From contig OX387202.1 of the NCBI GenBank assembly GCA_947561715.1, positions 7,639,001 through 7,703,000 of the forward strand: a stretch of 64,000 bases of DNA, in the 5' to 3' direction. Position 1 is the first letter of the stretch; every line of letters begins with the position of its first letter. Made by a program: the position numbers and the translations under genes. Shown piece after piece: positions 1-19,301 of this stretch. This DNA comes from Ascidia mentula (lineage: Eukaryota > Chordata > Ascidiacea > Phlebobranchia > Ascidiidae). The notes below the pieces were generated by a model, which saw only the letters and a program-made list of their open reading frames with translations, did no database searches and had not been told where the DNA came from.

Positions 1-1
1 G

Positions 2-52
2 CCGCTAGACGACGCTGAAGAGGTAGCTGATTACGATGACGAATGGGATTGA
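2..52 (+). CDS. Possible 3' end of an upstream gene (C-terminal 16 codons)
   Basis: One frame is open from the window edge to a TGA and reads PLDDAEEVADYDDEWD, a very acidic C-terminal tail. An AATAAA follows about 55 bases after the stop, which suits a 3' terminal exon. The rest of the gene lies outside the window, so the family cannot be named. A 16-codon frame could be chance; the acidic composition and the poly(A) signal are the only support. Confidence 0.35.
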   Translation, partial: PLDDAEEVADYDDEWD

Positions 53-107
53 ACTTATGTTTTAAAAGTACCACCCAGTGCAATTTTGGTGTTGTTGACT
101 GATTTGA

Positions 108-113
108 AATAAA
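108..113 (+). terminator. Poly(A) signal AATAAA
   Basis: Canonical hexamer downstream of the TGA at 50-52. It would end the transcript of the upstream gene. It is a common chance motif in AT-rich DNA. Confidence 0.35.
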
Positions 114-1506
114 GATTTAAAAGGGGGGTTTGCTAAAAGAAAGTAGTAAAACAGTTGCTAGTTCAGTGAGACGTATTAAAGACGGGCTTTCGCGTTATAC
201 ACGCAGTATTAACTTGGTGTGTGGGCCTGGGCGTATTGTGCAGATTGCTAGTTTGTTCAGGTGTAGTAAAAGTTAGCGGTTTAAAATAACAAGTGCATTA
301 TCGTAGTACAATTAGTGAAAATGTTCAAGAAAGACGTTTGTGTAAAACTAAACCACAAAAATACCTGAACGGTAAACCGTACTTTACGCAACTTATTTGT
401 GCTGTTTTAACGTATTGTAATAATTTTCAAAAGCTTCGCAATTCCAGATTTTGGCTCATAAGGTATTTTTAACCCTACATGTAAATCATTATAAGATGAC
501 TTAAAAACTAAATTGTAGGTTCACATAATGCAAGTGTGAAAAATTGTCCTTCAGTAAACAAAACTTTCGGTTTATCATCCAAGCATACCGATTCTGTTCA
601 ATTTTTTCGACAACTCCAAGTTGCTCAAACCTTGATCGCCGTAATGAACAAAATGCTCTTGAAAGCAAACTAACAAATAACTTATCCAACAAGTTATCGT
701 CTTATCCAATTTTTGTATCTGTCCACGATTAAGATAAGAGTAAAGGGGTTTACACTATGACATACATATAATAAAGAAATTAGTTGAGATTGATCCAGCT
801 CTTCAATCCTTGGTCAATATTACTTTTGTGTGGATCACTAACATCTCACATATGTTAGCCTATCTGTTTTGTCAATTGAATTCAGTTTATTTTCATTATT
901 ATCCGATAAAGTAAAAAAGGCTTGTAATATGGGTCAGAACTCCCTTAAACCAGGAGTTCTGAATCTGTGTATCAACACCAAAGCAGCCTAGGCTTTAGAC
1001 ATTCATTTACGATCATGTATTGGCGGATCATGTATTTGCGTTTTATATGGACACACATCGGTGCGCTCACGTGACACGAAAGGTCGTTTTTCTTGCGTTT
1101 TGGATTTGAGTTAAAGTTGTGTTACAGAGATGTCGCTGCAAAGCTTTCAAGACTACGGTTGAGCCAGAAGTACAAGCAGGATTACCAATGAACTAAAAAA
1201 TTAGGACGCTGCTTATTGGTGCTGAAACATTGGATGTGTGTTAGAACTCCGTCCTATTTAGCAGTTACTACTTTTTCCTCAGGATGATTGACCTTTGCCA
1301 AATTAAGCACGTTTCTTGGAAATATTTACATTTGTATTTTCTTAGATACTGCTTGTAAAAATGAGCACAAATCGTAGAAATAAGCACGGTATGGTAACAA
1401 AGTATCAGGAAGTCCATGGCAATAACCGTTGGCAATATTGCAACGTTTCTGTACTACTACATATGTTTTCTGTTTTGTTTAGAACGTTGCCAAATAATAT
1501 AAAAAT
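114..1506. other. Upstream flank of the Dbx gene, no coding exon seen
   Basis: No exon-like frame with splice sites was recognised here on either strand. A perfect short hairpin lies at 934-962, and the word GGATCATGTATT or close variants recurs near 1012-1034. The interval should contain the promoter and any 5' non-coding exon of the homeobox gene, but no specific element can be pointed to. Confidence 0.4.
934..962. repeat. Perfect 10-bp hairpin upstream of Dbx
   Basis: TCAGAACTCC is followed by a 9-nt loop and its exact reverse complement GGAGTTCTGA. It lies about 545 bp before the Dbx start codon. It may be a palindromic protein-binding site or chance; no function is assigned. Confidence 0.4.
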
Positions 1507-4500
1507 ATGCATTCAGCTGCAACAACGTATTTTAATGAGGGTCTTGAATCTACCCCAGTTACTCCAAACAGCCAAAGTTCTTGTCATGAAAACATCGCCG
1601 AGTACATGCTACCCACATCGGCTGATCTCGTGTACTTCGGAATGAGCGCTGGTTATTGGCGGGAAATCGCGCTCGGAAGGCCCGCTTGGTGCATACCCTC
1701 TTTGTCAATGTCGCCGCAAATGCAGATCGTACAGAAATTAAACGGTGGCGAGTGGATGCAGAACAGCTTGTTTGAGCGCTTGCAGGACATTCAACGCTTA
1801 GCCACACTAACACTTTCCGTACCGACGCCAATCCAAGATACATACGTTAAATACAACTCAAATGAAAAACGCAAAGAGACACCCAAGGATTTCCAGAGGA
1901 ACAATGCAGAAAATTGTAGAAAAACGATTCAAAGTGCTCCCTCTTTTTTTGAAAATTGTCACAAGAAAACAGATTTTGTTTCGTCTAATGATGATAAAAA
2001 ATACCCTGTTGATGAGGTCAAAAAAGAAACAGAGAAACCATTTTTAAAGTTTGGAGTTCGTGCTATTCTAGCCAAACACAGTACACCAAAGCCCTGTTCC
2101 GAAGGTACTTGGTTCTATTTTTTAACGTACCTATGCATGTTTAAAGTTGGTTTTGGAATAACCTGTCTGAGGTTTGGATTACTTGTAGCTTTCTTTAGAC
2201 TATACTTTGAAATATTCTTTAGAGAATACCATTTTTCCCTCAGAACTACATATGTAGTTGATAAAGGAAATCGATATGGGCTGAATTCTTTTCAAAAAGG
2301 CATTCTCACCATTTTTAAATAACATTACTGGAAACACTTTGCAAAAAACGACGTTCAATCGCTGAACATTTTACGCTTAACCATCTGCCATGAAAGTTTC
2401 AAATTACCTTTTTGAGGCAATTACTACGCAGCAATTTTCACTTTTATTGATACACAAAAGTGCATACATTTGTAAACTAACTTGGCCTACAATATGGCGA
2501 AGATAAAATATATTTCACGTGAAAATTACATTGATTTAAGCCTTGAAGCATATATGAGCCCATGTTTTTATTTCCTTTAAACAAGACGGTGTGTTTGAAA
2601 TAAAAAAGTAAAAAAAGCCAAGCCATCAAACGCGTTTTGGTCGTAACGCCACAGATTGACACTGAGACGATATTTCAGCTGTTGCAAAGACCCGCGGTTC
2701 TTTTACCTCCGTTGGCCACTCTAATACTTGACCCTGACCAAACCAAAGTGATCGACGCCATTCACAGACGGTCATTTGTCCACGACCTGGCCGAAAGCCA
2801 ATACCAGTCTACACGTCCGGCTATCTCATGATGGCGCTTTATGTTAAGTCGGGCGGCGAAAACCATCAAACCGACTGACCTATGTTCACCTAGGGCTTTA
2901 GCATCACGTTTACCCATTCTTTTTAAATACAATTCTTAACGTTAAACAATGAAAAAGAAGTTGCAAATTGATTTGGTTGCTGGCTTTCTTCGAAAAATGG
3001 ATATTTCTCTAAATTGCGCAAATATAATTTACAAACTGAACTTTTGATAAATGGCAATGACATTTTCAAATGAAAATCGTTATTAGATGGTATTTTAAAC
3101 ATTCATCAAATCTCAAACTTAAATGTCTTACGATAATTACCAAATGTACTTTCACTTCCAAATAACACTTCCTTGACCAATAAAGATTCTACGTATTACC
3201 GAGATCACGTGAGGCTTTCGCCCGCTAATGAGATGAAACCACCTATGGTCTCTCCAACGTGTCCAATTGTTGCAACGCGGAATTTTATTGGTAAGAAAAT
3301 ATATCGTCTTGAAGCAGTATACTTACCTCTGCACAAAATATGTTTAATAGCATCAAATTCAGGAGCTGCAGACAGGGTGTGTACACGCACTGTTTCGACC
3401 TGTAAGGTCTCATAGCGGGCACAATAATTTCCACTTTGTTGTACCTTTCGGTCAACGTCGATCCGTTTGGTGCCCTATACTGAGTACCGAACAACAGAGA
3501 CGAACCACTGTGGAGCGCACTATGGCCAAACGGATCTGCTTGGTAACCGATAGTACTGAAGGCAAAAACACTGTGTACACACCCTGTCTGCTGCTCCCCA
3601 ATATTATGTTTTTTTTGCACATACATAACATTAAATTCTTTCTGCAAAAAAGACTTCCATAAGTATTAGTGCTAAATTTTGTACTTTTTACTTTTAAATT
3701 TAACAAAAGCATTGTGCACGTACCTAAGTAGCCTGTTGTAAACTGTTTTTTAACACTTCAGGTCCAAAGGGGCCCTTCATGCATCACATAAACCATCAGC
3801 AAGTGTTGCCATGGTTGCCAGGGACGATTCGGGGCAAGAACCGGAGGGGGATGCTAAGGAGGGCAGTGTTTTCGGATGTTCAGCGAAAAGCTTTGGAAAA
3901 AAAGTTTCAGCAGCAGAGATACATCGGAAAACCAGACAGAAAGAAGTTGGCTTCAAAACTTGGACTGAAAGACTCGCAAGTACACTTAAATATTATAAAT
4001 TTATATACCCCGTATTTCTTTTCATAAATGTGATTAACTTACCCTCCAAGTTACTCCCTGCAAACAAAAACAATCAAAACTCGTTGGGGGCAGTATATAT
4101 GTTTGTGAAGTTACGTTTTCAGTTCCATCAATCGACATTTCCTGCCCACCCGTTCCAAATCGGTTTATGAAGGCAGCTATAAAAACAGTGCACAGATGTG
4201 TTTCTTGTAGCGCAGAAAGTGTAGACTAAACTATCGCGCCGTTTGATGTTGCTCACTGCCTTTCAACGATAAGCAATAACAATAAATTACCACGCTGTGG
4301 TATTTTTTAATACAAAACTGCAAAGAATAACTCCTCCTGTTAGACGTGACATATTGCAACGAAGTGTGTTTTTCGAGTGAAACGAAAGTAGAAATTTACA
4401 AATACAATTGTATATTTTCATTGGATTGGTGGTAAAGTCTAGAAATAATGTTGTTTTTGCAAGCCACAGGAAATGTAATAACGTAGAAATTCACATGTAA

Positions 4501-6557
4501 TCCGTTTGCGACAAAATACTTCTTAACGTCAATCCGCTTGTTGGTCAATTTTATGCGAACAGAAGTATTAAGAACGTGCTACGACCCCGAACAAGTGATA
4601 AAGAGCCAATACACATGCGGTGTTGGGAAATTTTGTGGAAATACGTTCTCATAATGCTGTCTAGAGCGGTGATTTAAATGCGATCTATCTGTACGTGTTA
4701 CAACCTGCGACGCCCAGATTGGACGAGCTTTGTTAAAGCATTTGTTATTTCAGCAACACATCAAACGAATATTGGATAAAGGCACTTTTTAATCATTTTG
4801 CGGGTAGAAATTTTACTAGTAAGCTTGTCTAAAGGATTTGATGTATATGAGTGTTATTATACAACATGATACAATGTATGATGTTGAGAAAAGCAATATT
4901 ATGTAGTGTCATAATAAGTGATCTGACATTACAGATTAACCAATGCAATGTTGTCTGTTATGTTTTTAATGTGGCTACCATTTTTTACGCTGTTGTATCA
5001 ACGTCGCCATTTTGTTAAGTGTCGTTTTAGTTAAACTCCCTCAGTTTTCACATCGCTGTTGGAATTACTAACATGAACTGAAATTGAGTCTTAAGAACGT
5101 CAATTTTGTCAGAAATTGGTTGCAACCAATTTTAAACACTCGGAATCAGCGTATCCATATACAAAAGATGTTACATTAAAAAACTGTGTAAATGTTTGCG
5201 GATGAGGCAGAGACTTACGTCATAAAACGGCGTTAAAATTAAAACAGCCGCGTTGTGTAATAAGAAGAATGAAACACGCTAAAACGAAATCAATCTCGTA
5301 TTTCCCTGAAATTACCACAATGGTTTTGACTAAAATACCCCCAAAACTGCTATAAAACAAAATAACTGTACAGCAGTCGCCGTCCCATGTATATTCCATT
5401 GCAGTTTTGTGAAAAACCTTACAGCGTTTTAACGTCATCGCTTGTCAATTGGGCGTGAACATTGAATTTCGCGACTTTCAGGCTAATTTAAATTTTGGAA
5501 TGCAGTGTATCATTATGTATAATGGAATTATAAAATATCATAAACTAATAGTTTACACTATAGACTACACATATTTCAAATGTTTTTTTGTTGCTTAACT
5601 CCACCCTGTAAACATTTTACTGCAGGTCAATGTATGAAACCAGATATTCAGTTACACACATGCGCCATTATAGGCTCGCAAGTAATCCCACCTTAAAAGC
5701 TGAGCCTTCGATAGGCTTAGCACACCTATCCGGGTCGCAGCACTTTGAAATGGGGCACAACAACCAAAGTCATGCTTTTGTGAATTTACCCGTGATGTTT
5801 TCAGTGTAGCCGTTGTTACTGATTAGGCGTGGTGACCCTGAGTAACCTCAAGTTACTTGGTTTTGACCTCTAGGCACATCGACACTTAATTGGACTGTCA
5901 CATAGGTACTGATATATAGCTTTTTTACCTCTTACTGTTTCAAAACCGACGTTGTGTGTGGGAATATTTTGACTGTCTGTTTTTAGTGAAGTGCTAGCTG
6001 TATAGTGCACGGCAAAAGTCGCGACTTTGTTGTTTTAGCAAATTCCAAACGTGCGCCTTGTTTCGGTACTTCTCTTGCCGGACCAGAGGATACAACTTTT
6101 ACGCTTGATAATTTTAAGGCCCAATATCTCTATGTCAGCTTTACAAGTATGTTTTTAGTAAGGTGCAATGACTTTTGAAACGCCAATAACCGCAATTTAA
6201 AACAACTTGTTGAAATCGCCATTTCATTTGAGTCTTTTGCGGATATTTTACTGTGTGTATTGCCAAAACAATACTATGCGTCGGTACAAACTCCAACTGT
6301 ATACGCAGGTAAAAATTTGGTTTCAAAATCGGCGAATGAAATGGAGAAATTCTAAGGAACGCCAGATGCTCAACACAATGGACTGTTCAGAAAACACAGA
6401 CGGTACCCCAACCTCGTGTGACGTTATCACCGCGGGTGACAGTCTCACATCGGTAATTCATGATCACACAGAACAAACAAGTCCTTCAGTGAATCCTGAC
6501 AATTGTAATCAAAGCATTGTGATGTCAGAAATTAAAAATAACACCATTTATGATTAG
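1507..6557 (+). CDS. Dbx: Dbx-type homeobox transcription factor, 3 exons, 354 aa
   Basis: Homeodomain transcription factor of the Dbx family, which patterns interneurons in animals. Coding exons are 1507-2104, 3762-3979 and 6309-6557; lengths 598+218+249 give 355 codons with matching phases (1, then 0). Exon 1 encodes FLKFGVRAIL at about residues 179-188, the conserved Dbx N-terminal motif. Exon 2 supplies the basic lead-in RRGMLRRAVFSD and homeodomain helices 1-2, including KPDRKKLASKLGLKDSQ. Exon 3 opens with helix 3, VKIWFQNRRMKWRNSKERQ, which is the Dbx signature. The intron splits the homeodomain just before V-K-I-W. A Ser/Thr-rich tail of about 65 residues follows to TAG. The ATG at 1507 is the first Met in the open frame of exon 1; an upstream non-coding exon is possible. 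Intron 1 carries a MITE. The name rests on the near-canonical homeodomain and the N-terminal motif. Confidence 0.93.
3362..3596. mobile_element. MITE family A, full copy, in Dbx intron 1
   Basis: Terminal inverted repeats: the left end has GCAGACAGGGTGTGTACAC and the right end has its reverse complement GTGTACACACCCTGTCTGC (one or two differences), with flanking GGAGC/GCTCC extending the arms. No ORF is present. Internal words such as CTGTAAGGTCTCAT and CACTATGGCCAAACG recur at 36257-36534, 42209-42489 and 50705-50790, which defines a dispersed family. The superfamily was not determined. Confidence 0.75.
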
Positions 6558-8789
6558 TATCTCATGTTTTCATGTTATTATATGTTTTCAAAAAACCATC
6601 AGATCATTTGTTAATATTATCATTTCCTTGGTTGTGTAGCTTTGCTAATACAAGCACAACAATACCGAGCAATCGAAAGAATGTTGTCAATTAGATTTGT
6701 GTAGAAGCTGGTTTATTCGAGAAGCCTCTTGCTGAGACAGGAACAAAACTTATTTCTGGTTTTTAATCAAGATTAATAGACCAGACATAAAAATGAAAAG
6801 TGCATTTTCGCGAGTGCAAGTCTCAGTTTTCTTCGTTCTTACTTAATGGGGTTGCATATATTGGGAAACATTCACAATTTTATTTCGCACTGTTTTTGCT
6901 TCCAGGAATTTTTTATGGGGTGAAAATTATCAAAATTCATTTTTATTTGGCGCTAAAAACTACAACACTAGTGTACGATACATACAAAAGTAAAAATGGC
7001 TTTGACACCGCAAAAAATCCTTCGAAATTATCGAGTCAGACTTCCATGTGAAGGTGGTTTGCTCGCGGAGAATCTGCACCGTTTGTCACAGGATCGCAGC
7101 CGATGCGCTGTTCCTGCTGCTCTGTGCAATACAGTAAAATAACAATTTCCACGCTTCGACTGATGCTATTACAAAACAACAGACTCGAAATTCGTTTGCA
7201 CTTTTTTGAGCAATAGCTGTGTTTTGCTTGCAAAGCATCGCTTGCAATTCGAACCCAACTGTATCACGAAGAGAATTTGCTGTAAAAATTTTTACAGACG
7301 GTAAGTATTCCATTTCCTTTTTACATTTTGTTGTCCATTAGACAAAGTGTTCGTAAAAGATTGATTTGATTTTAGCCAAATACTTAAGTTGCGTACATTT
7401 GAATATGTTTTCGAAAACAACTTAATAACTTCATGCACGTAACGACCCCCGACAAAAGCTATTGTCAATAGAAATCGGCACATCCTTTGATGTAATTAGA
7501 TTAAGTGCCAAATAATACCTTTCTAACGTGACAAATCCCCAATCTATAATGTCTGATTCCTTTTTCAATTTCTGGTATTTGCTGAGGTCAAATGTTGACC
7601 AAACGCTGTCATTTATTCATGCCATTGTTTGCTTTTCTCTGTGCGTTCAGATGTGGAGACATTTATTACATCCGTACACGACTCACGTGTTCTTTTATCT
7701 CTGGTTTCATCAACACGTATTGTAAATACCTGCCAATGTGGAGCAGCCATCTGAACCAACCTATTTCGTAGAGATTTAGTTTGTTTTCTCTCCCTGTCGG
7801 AAATTCTTTGTTTGCATTCCCGTTAGTTCTCTCACTTGCTACCTCGAGCTGTTATGACAGATGTTTTAAAACGTTTTAAGTTATGAGACCAAAGTTGTTA
7901 TTAAAGATTCAAATAAAATTTTGCAAGCTGGTAATAAAATGCGTTCAATTTGTTTTTGTTTGATGCGCGTTGACCACTAAAAAAACGTGTTTGTTTGCAT
8001 GTACGAGCATTCAACACTTCGTGAATTTATTGACGCCACGTGTCCCGAAATTTACGACTTGCATGACTTCTCTGACAGTCACAACCGATAAGTTTGTTTT
8101 TTCAACATTTCTATATCGGTTGGTATTGTTTTGAGTGTTCATGTTGTATGTCGACCAACCAATTAAGTGATTGCATTTTGCGTTGTTCTTGGATCGATGC
8201 TGGTTTCCGGCCGAATTTTTTCCAATCTGCAAACTTTTGACTGTAGAATGTGACAGATGCTTCGAATTTCATATATTAAAGATCTTCTCACGAAACTTGC
8301 AATTTATTGACTTATGGTCAATTTTTCCGGCCGTGCTTGACATTTGACTGGGAAAGTATTTCCAGGGTTTATTAACATCGTTTGGCAGTGCATCATTGCA
8401 ACACTCTTTTAATGCCATAAAAACCAAGAATCCTCTAGCAGGATTTTGTATAAATCGCGTACAAATCTTTAATACGTTCCTGTGGCATTTGTGTTTTGTA
8501 AATGCTCTACATTTGTTTCATTTGCTGGTAGGCCTATCCTACATTCCGTATAAATATTACATTTATGCGTTTTCTTCAGGTTTGTATCATTTGATGATCG
8601 CGGGCGACATCCATGCTAAAAGTCCGTTTTTTGCTTCTTTTTTCCAGTGTGAACTAAATTCTAGTCCAATCAATCATGTGTAGTTCCTCCCAGAGAAGAA
8701 TACAAAGAACTTTAGTTCATAACAGCAATGTAGCAATATATACCATATATAGTCTTTTTCATCTTGAACCAACAAAATTTTCATAATTG
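6558..8789. other. Intergenic, no gene recognised
   Basis: Downstream flank of Dbx. Both strands were scanned; the open frames are short, low in complexity, lack recognisable domains and do not link through splice sites. The first few hundred bases probably hold the Dbx 3' UTR. Confidence 0.4.
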
Positions 8790-9216
8790 AGAAGTAATGC
8801 CATGCTTACGCATAGCAAGGCGGGATCGTCCCACTGTGCAGGCCCTTTATATTTGGCGATCACAGCTCTAATATTTTGATCATAAGGTTCACAGGCTACG
8901 CAGCCAAGGCATTGCAGCCAAGCTGGATCAGCCACTTTTCCCGACAAGTCGGAGCGAGATCTAAAAACGGTGGTGGAGATCCTCTACGCATGTGAAGGTC
9001 GCCTGACAAGTTGTGCGCTTGCGCACCAGTGTACCTTGGCCACAACATACCCCGTGAAGCCACTGAGGTCCTGTAGCTCAGTTGGAAAAGCGTTGGGCCT
9101 GGTTAGCCCAGGGTCGTAAGTTCAAACCTCAACGGGAGCTTGATTTTTCAGATCTCGCTCCGACTTGTCGGGAAAAGTGGCTGATCCAGCTTGGCTGCGT
9201 AGCCTGTGAACCTTAT
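8790..9216 (+). mobile_element. tRNA-derived SINE-like element with inverted tails
   Basis: A 12-bp direct repeat TTTTCATAATTG at 8778-8789 and 9217-9228 looks like a target-site duplication. Inside, 9070-9141 resembles a tRNA gene: a box-A-like TAGCTCAGTTGG and a box-B-like GTTCAAACC, but with broken stems. After it comes a tail (about 9149-9216) containing GACTTGTCGGGAAAAGTGG and CTGATCCAGCTTGGCTGCG. The reverse complement of the same tail lies at about 8882-8962, before the tRNA-like core, so the element has long inverted repeats around a Pol III-type promoter. A diverged relative with the same order lies at 14399-14582. Confidence 0.7.
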
Positions 9217-10534
9217 TTTTCATAATTGTTTTTTTTACTACTATCAAACACTCCGCACTCGGAATCTAAAAAAAATGGTTCGCTTTTTTCTGTTTTGTAA
9301 CAATACAAACATCAAACACATAGGTAAAAGTATTTTCGAAATTATATCATGGTATTTGGCTGGTGAGTCATGCTATTCAATTGGGTATTGGAAAATCATT
9401 GGAAGTTCTTGGCCACTTTTTTGTATGAATCTATTGTTCCATTGACGTGTCATTGTGCCGTTACAATTGTGCAAGACTTGACGAATAATCTTTTTAAAGC
9501 ACCTTCGCCAAGTAACACATCCGGGTCGTCACAGTTGAACGTCAATTGTATTAATATCAGATCGCCGAAGACGCCGTCTTGACGGAGACTTTGATGGTCA
9601 CAACAGTTACAAACTTCACATCTGAAAGCGGCGCACAACACAAGGCTTGACAGCTCGACTATTAGTGTCACAATGAACACGTAAGCACGACGATACGTTA
9701 TTTTAGGGATACGCCTTTGATCTTATAGGTCGTTTAGAAAAAAACTTTGTGTCTAGGCATATGAAAAGCCGCTAAAAGGTATTTTTTGTGACCAATTTTG
9801 TTCCAATTAGTTATTCCTTTTCGTTTATTTTTATTACATGCATGGCAACATTTTTCTTCCCACACAATATAGTCCACGTTAATTTTTGTCAACAAAATCC
9901 TAAAATTTGAATTGCTTTGTCAAAATTCTTAGATGCCTGATAAATTACACAAGAAAAACAAAAGCAAACGTGTTTGCTTGAAAGCACACATGAAAAAAAT
10001 AAGGATTTCGTTGAAATGTGTCGCCTATTGGTTCATTTTTGTATTTCCGAACAATTTACCATTGTGTTTACGGAAAAACGAAGCACCATGTATAGTAAAC
10101 TTTTGGGAAACGTATACAGCATAAATTTTTTTGTTTCTGTAAAGTTTCGAGTTTATTTAAAAATATATTTTAAAAACACAATAGAGATTGATATCAATAC
10201 GAAAAATTGCAACTTTTTTTCTTAAATGAGCCACAACAATCAAGATAAACCTGACACAATAAATTCGCTTCAGTGGCCACTAGATGTGGAAACAGAAACT
10301 GCAGAAGAAGTGCCTATTGGCGGCAAGTGCGTGCTGCGTCTTGGTCCGTGTTGCCTACGTCTGTGGTGGGCTTTTGGGACGTCCGCATCATGGAAGTCAA
10401 CGAGATGATTAAGCGGCAACTTGTTTAGTTCTATTTCAGTCTTGCATTGCATGCCTGCAATAAAACAGTTTGCAAAGCTCCTACTAACATGGTACTAGCT
10501 ATTGATATTGTCAGATATGACCGATCGTCACGAC
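9217..10534. other. Intergenic, no gene recognised
   Basis: Only short frames without recognisable motifs. It could contain the unresolved last exon of the minus-strand WD-repeat gene, but none could be pinned down by splice phase. Confidence 0.35.
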
Positions 10535-10616
10535 GGTAGCGTGGCCGAGCGGTCTAAGGCGCTGGTTTAAGGCACCAGTCATTTCGATGGCGTGGGTTCG
10601 AATCCCACCGCTGCCA
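10535..10616 (+). tRNA. tRNA-Leu (anticodon AAG)
   Basis: An 82-nt cloverleaf. The acceptor stem GGTAGCG pairs with CGCTGCC (one G-T wobble), with discriminator A at 10616. The D arm contains GTGGCCGAGCGGTCTAAGGC. The anticodon stem CTGGT/ACCAG encloses loop TTAAGGC, giving anticodon AAG, which decodes CUU leucine. The long variable arm is typical of a class II tRNA. The T arm is GTGGG-TTCGAAT-CCCAC. There is no intron, and the A and B boxes are intact. It is a single isolated copy in this window. Confidence 0.95.
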
Positions 10617-10769
10617 AATGTTTTTGTTAAGTTACATACACCATTTTTTTTGGAGATGTTTTACCAATTCATCACAAACCACGTTATTAAAATAATAACG
10701 TTATAGAAAATTGTAAACAGGGCAAATTTATGCAAACGCTGGACCTTAAAAACCTATTGCTCACTGACA

Positions 10770-11002
10770 TATGGGCGGCCAGAAGGGTCATAATTCGTCT
10801 GAATCAACACGTTGCTTATTCGGGACACGTAGGCTAACGAAGCGTGCGTCGAGACCTACCAATCTCTCTATTTCGTTTAATCCAAAATAGCTTAACGTGC
10901 AGTACAAATTTGGTACCTTAAACCAGCGATTAATAAGCAGCATGTTGGTTAAATAAGAAGCGTGTTGATTCAGACGAATTATGACCCTTCTGGCCGCCCA
11001 TA
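10770..11002. mobile_element. MITE with ~40-bp terminal inverted repeats and TA target duplication
   Basis: The left arm 10772-10811 begins TGGGCGGCCAGAAGGGTCAT and the right arm 10961-11000 is its exact reverse complement. Similarity continues more weakly inward. TA dinucleotides flank both ends (10770-10771 and 11001-11002), as expected for Tc1/mariner-type transposition. The 149-bp interior has no ORF. It lies just past the recognised 3' exons of the WD-repeat gene. Confidence 0.8.
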
Positions 11003-11216
11003 CTGACAACTTTGGTTTTGTGGATCGACTATGTTTTCCTTCATTGCAAAAAGATTGTATCGTAACTTTTTGCACGGTAAAGGTTGCCGATCATTGAACC
11101 AAACGATTGCTGTTTCAAAGTGGATAACAGTGGAATGTGAAAACCATGTTAGGGTAGGTGTTTTTATACTCTTTTGATACAAACCTGATAACACAGTACA
11201 CATAGCATATTTGTAC

Positions 11217-19301
<8,085 letters not shown>

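Noticed and set aside
9070-9141. Functional tRNA gene
   Set aside because: Box A and box B are present, but the T-stem and acceptor stem do not pair properly, and it lies inside a repeat with target duplications; called a SINE head instead.
9450-9680. Minus-strand ORF with hydrophobic start MFIVTLIVELSSLVLC
   Set aside because: The signal-peptide-like start is followed by unstructured sequence, with no splice links or family match; likely chance.
10226-10408. Small plus-strand ORF starting MSHNNQDKPDTINSLQWPLD
   Set aside because: The first half looks protein-like, but the frame then becomes Cys/Trp-rich, no splice partner or family was found, and a minus-strand frame overlaps it. Left unannotated.
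10979-11203. Minus-strand open frame at the 3' side of the WD-repeat gene
   Set aside because: It is phase-compatible with the last accepted exon, but its end runs into a MITE; kept only as a candidate next exon.
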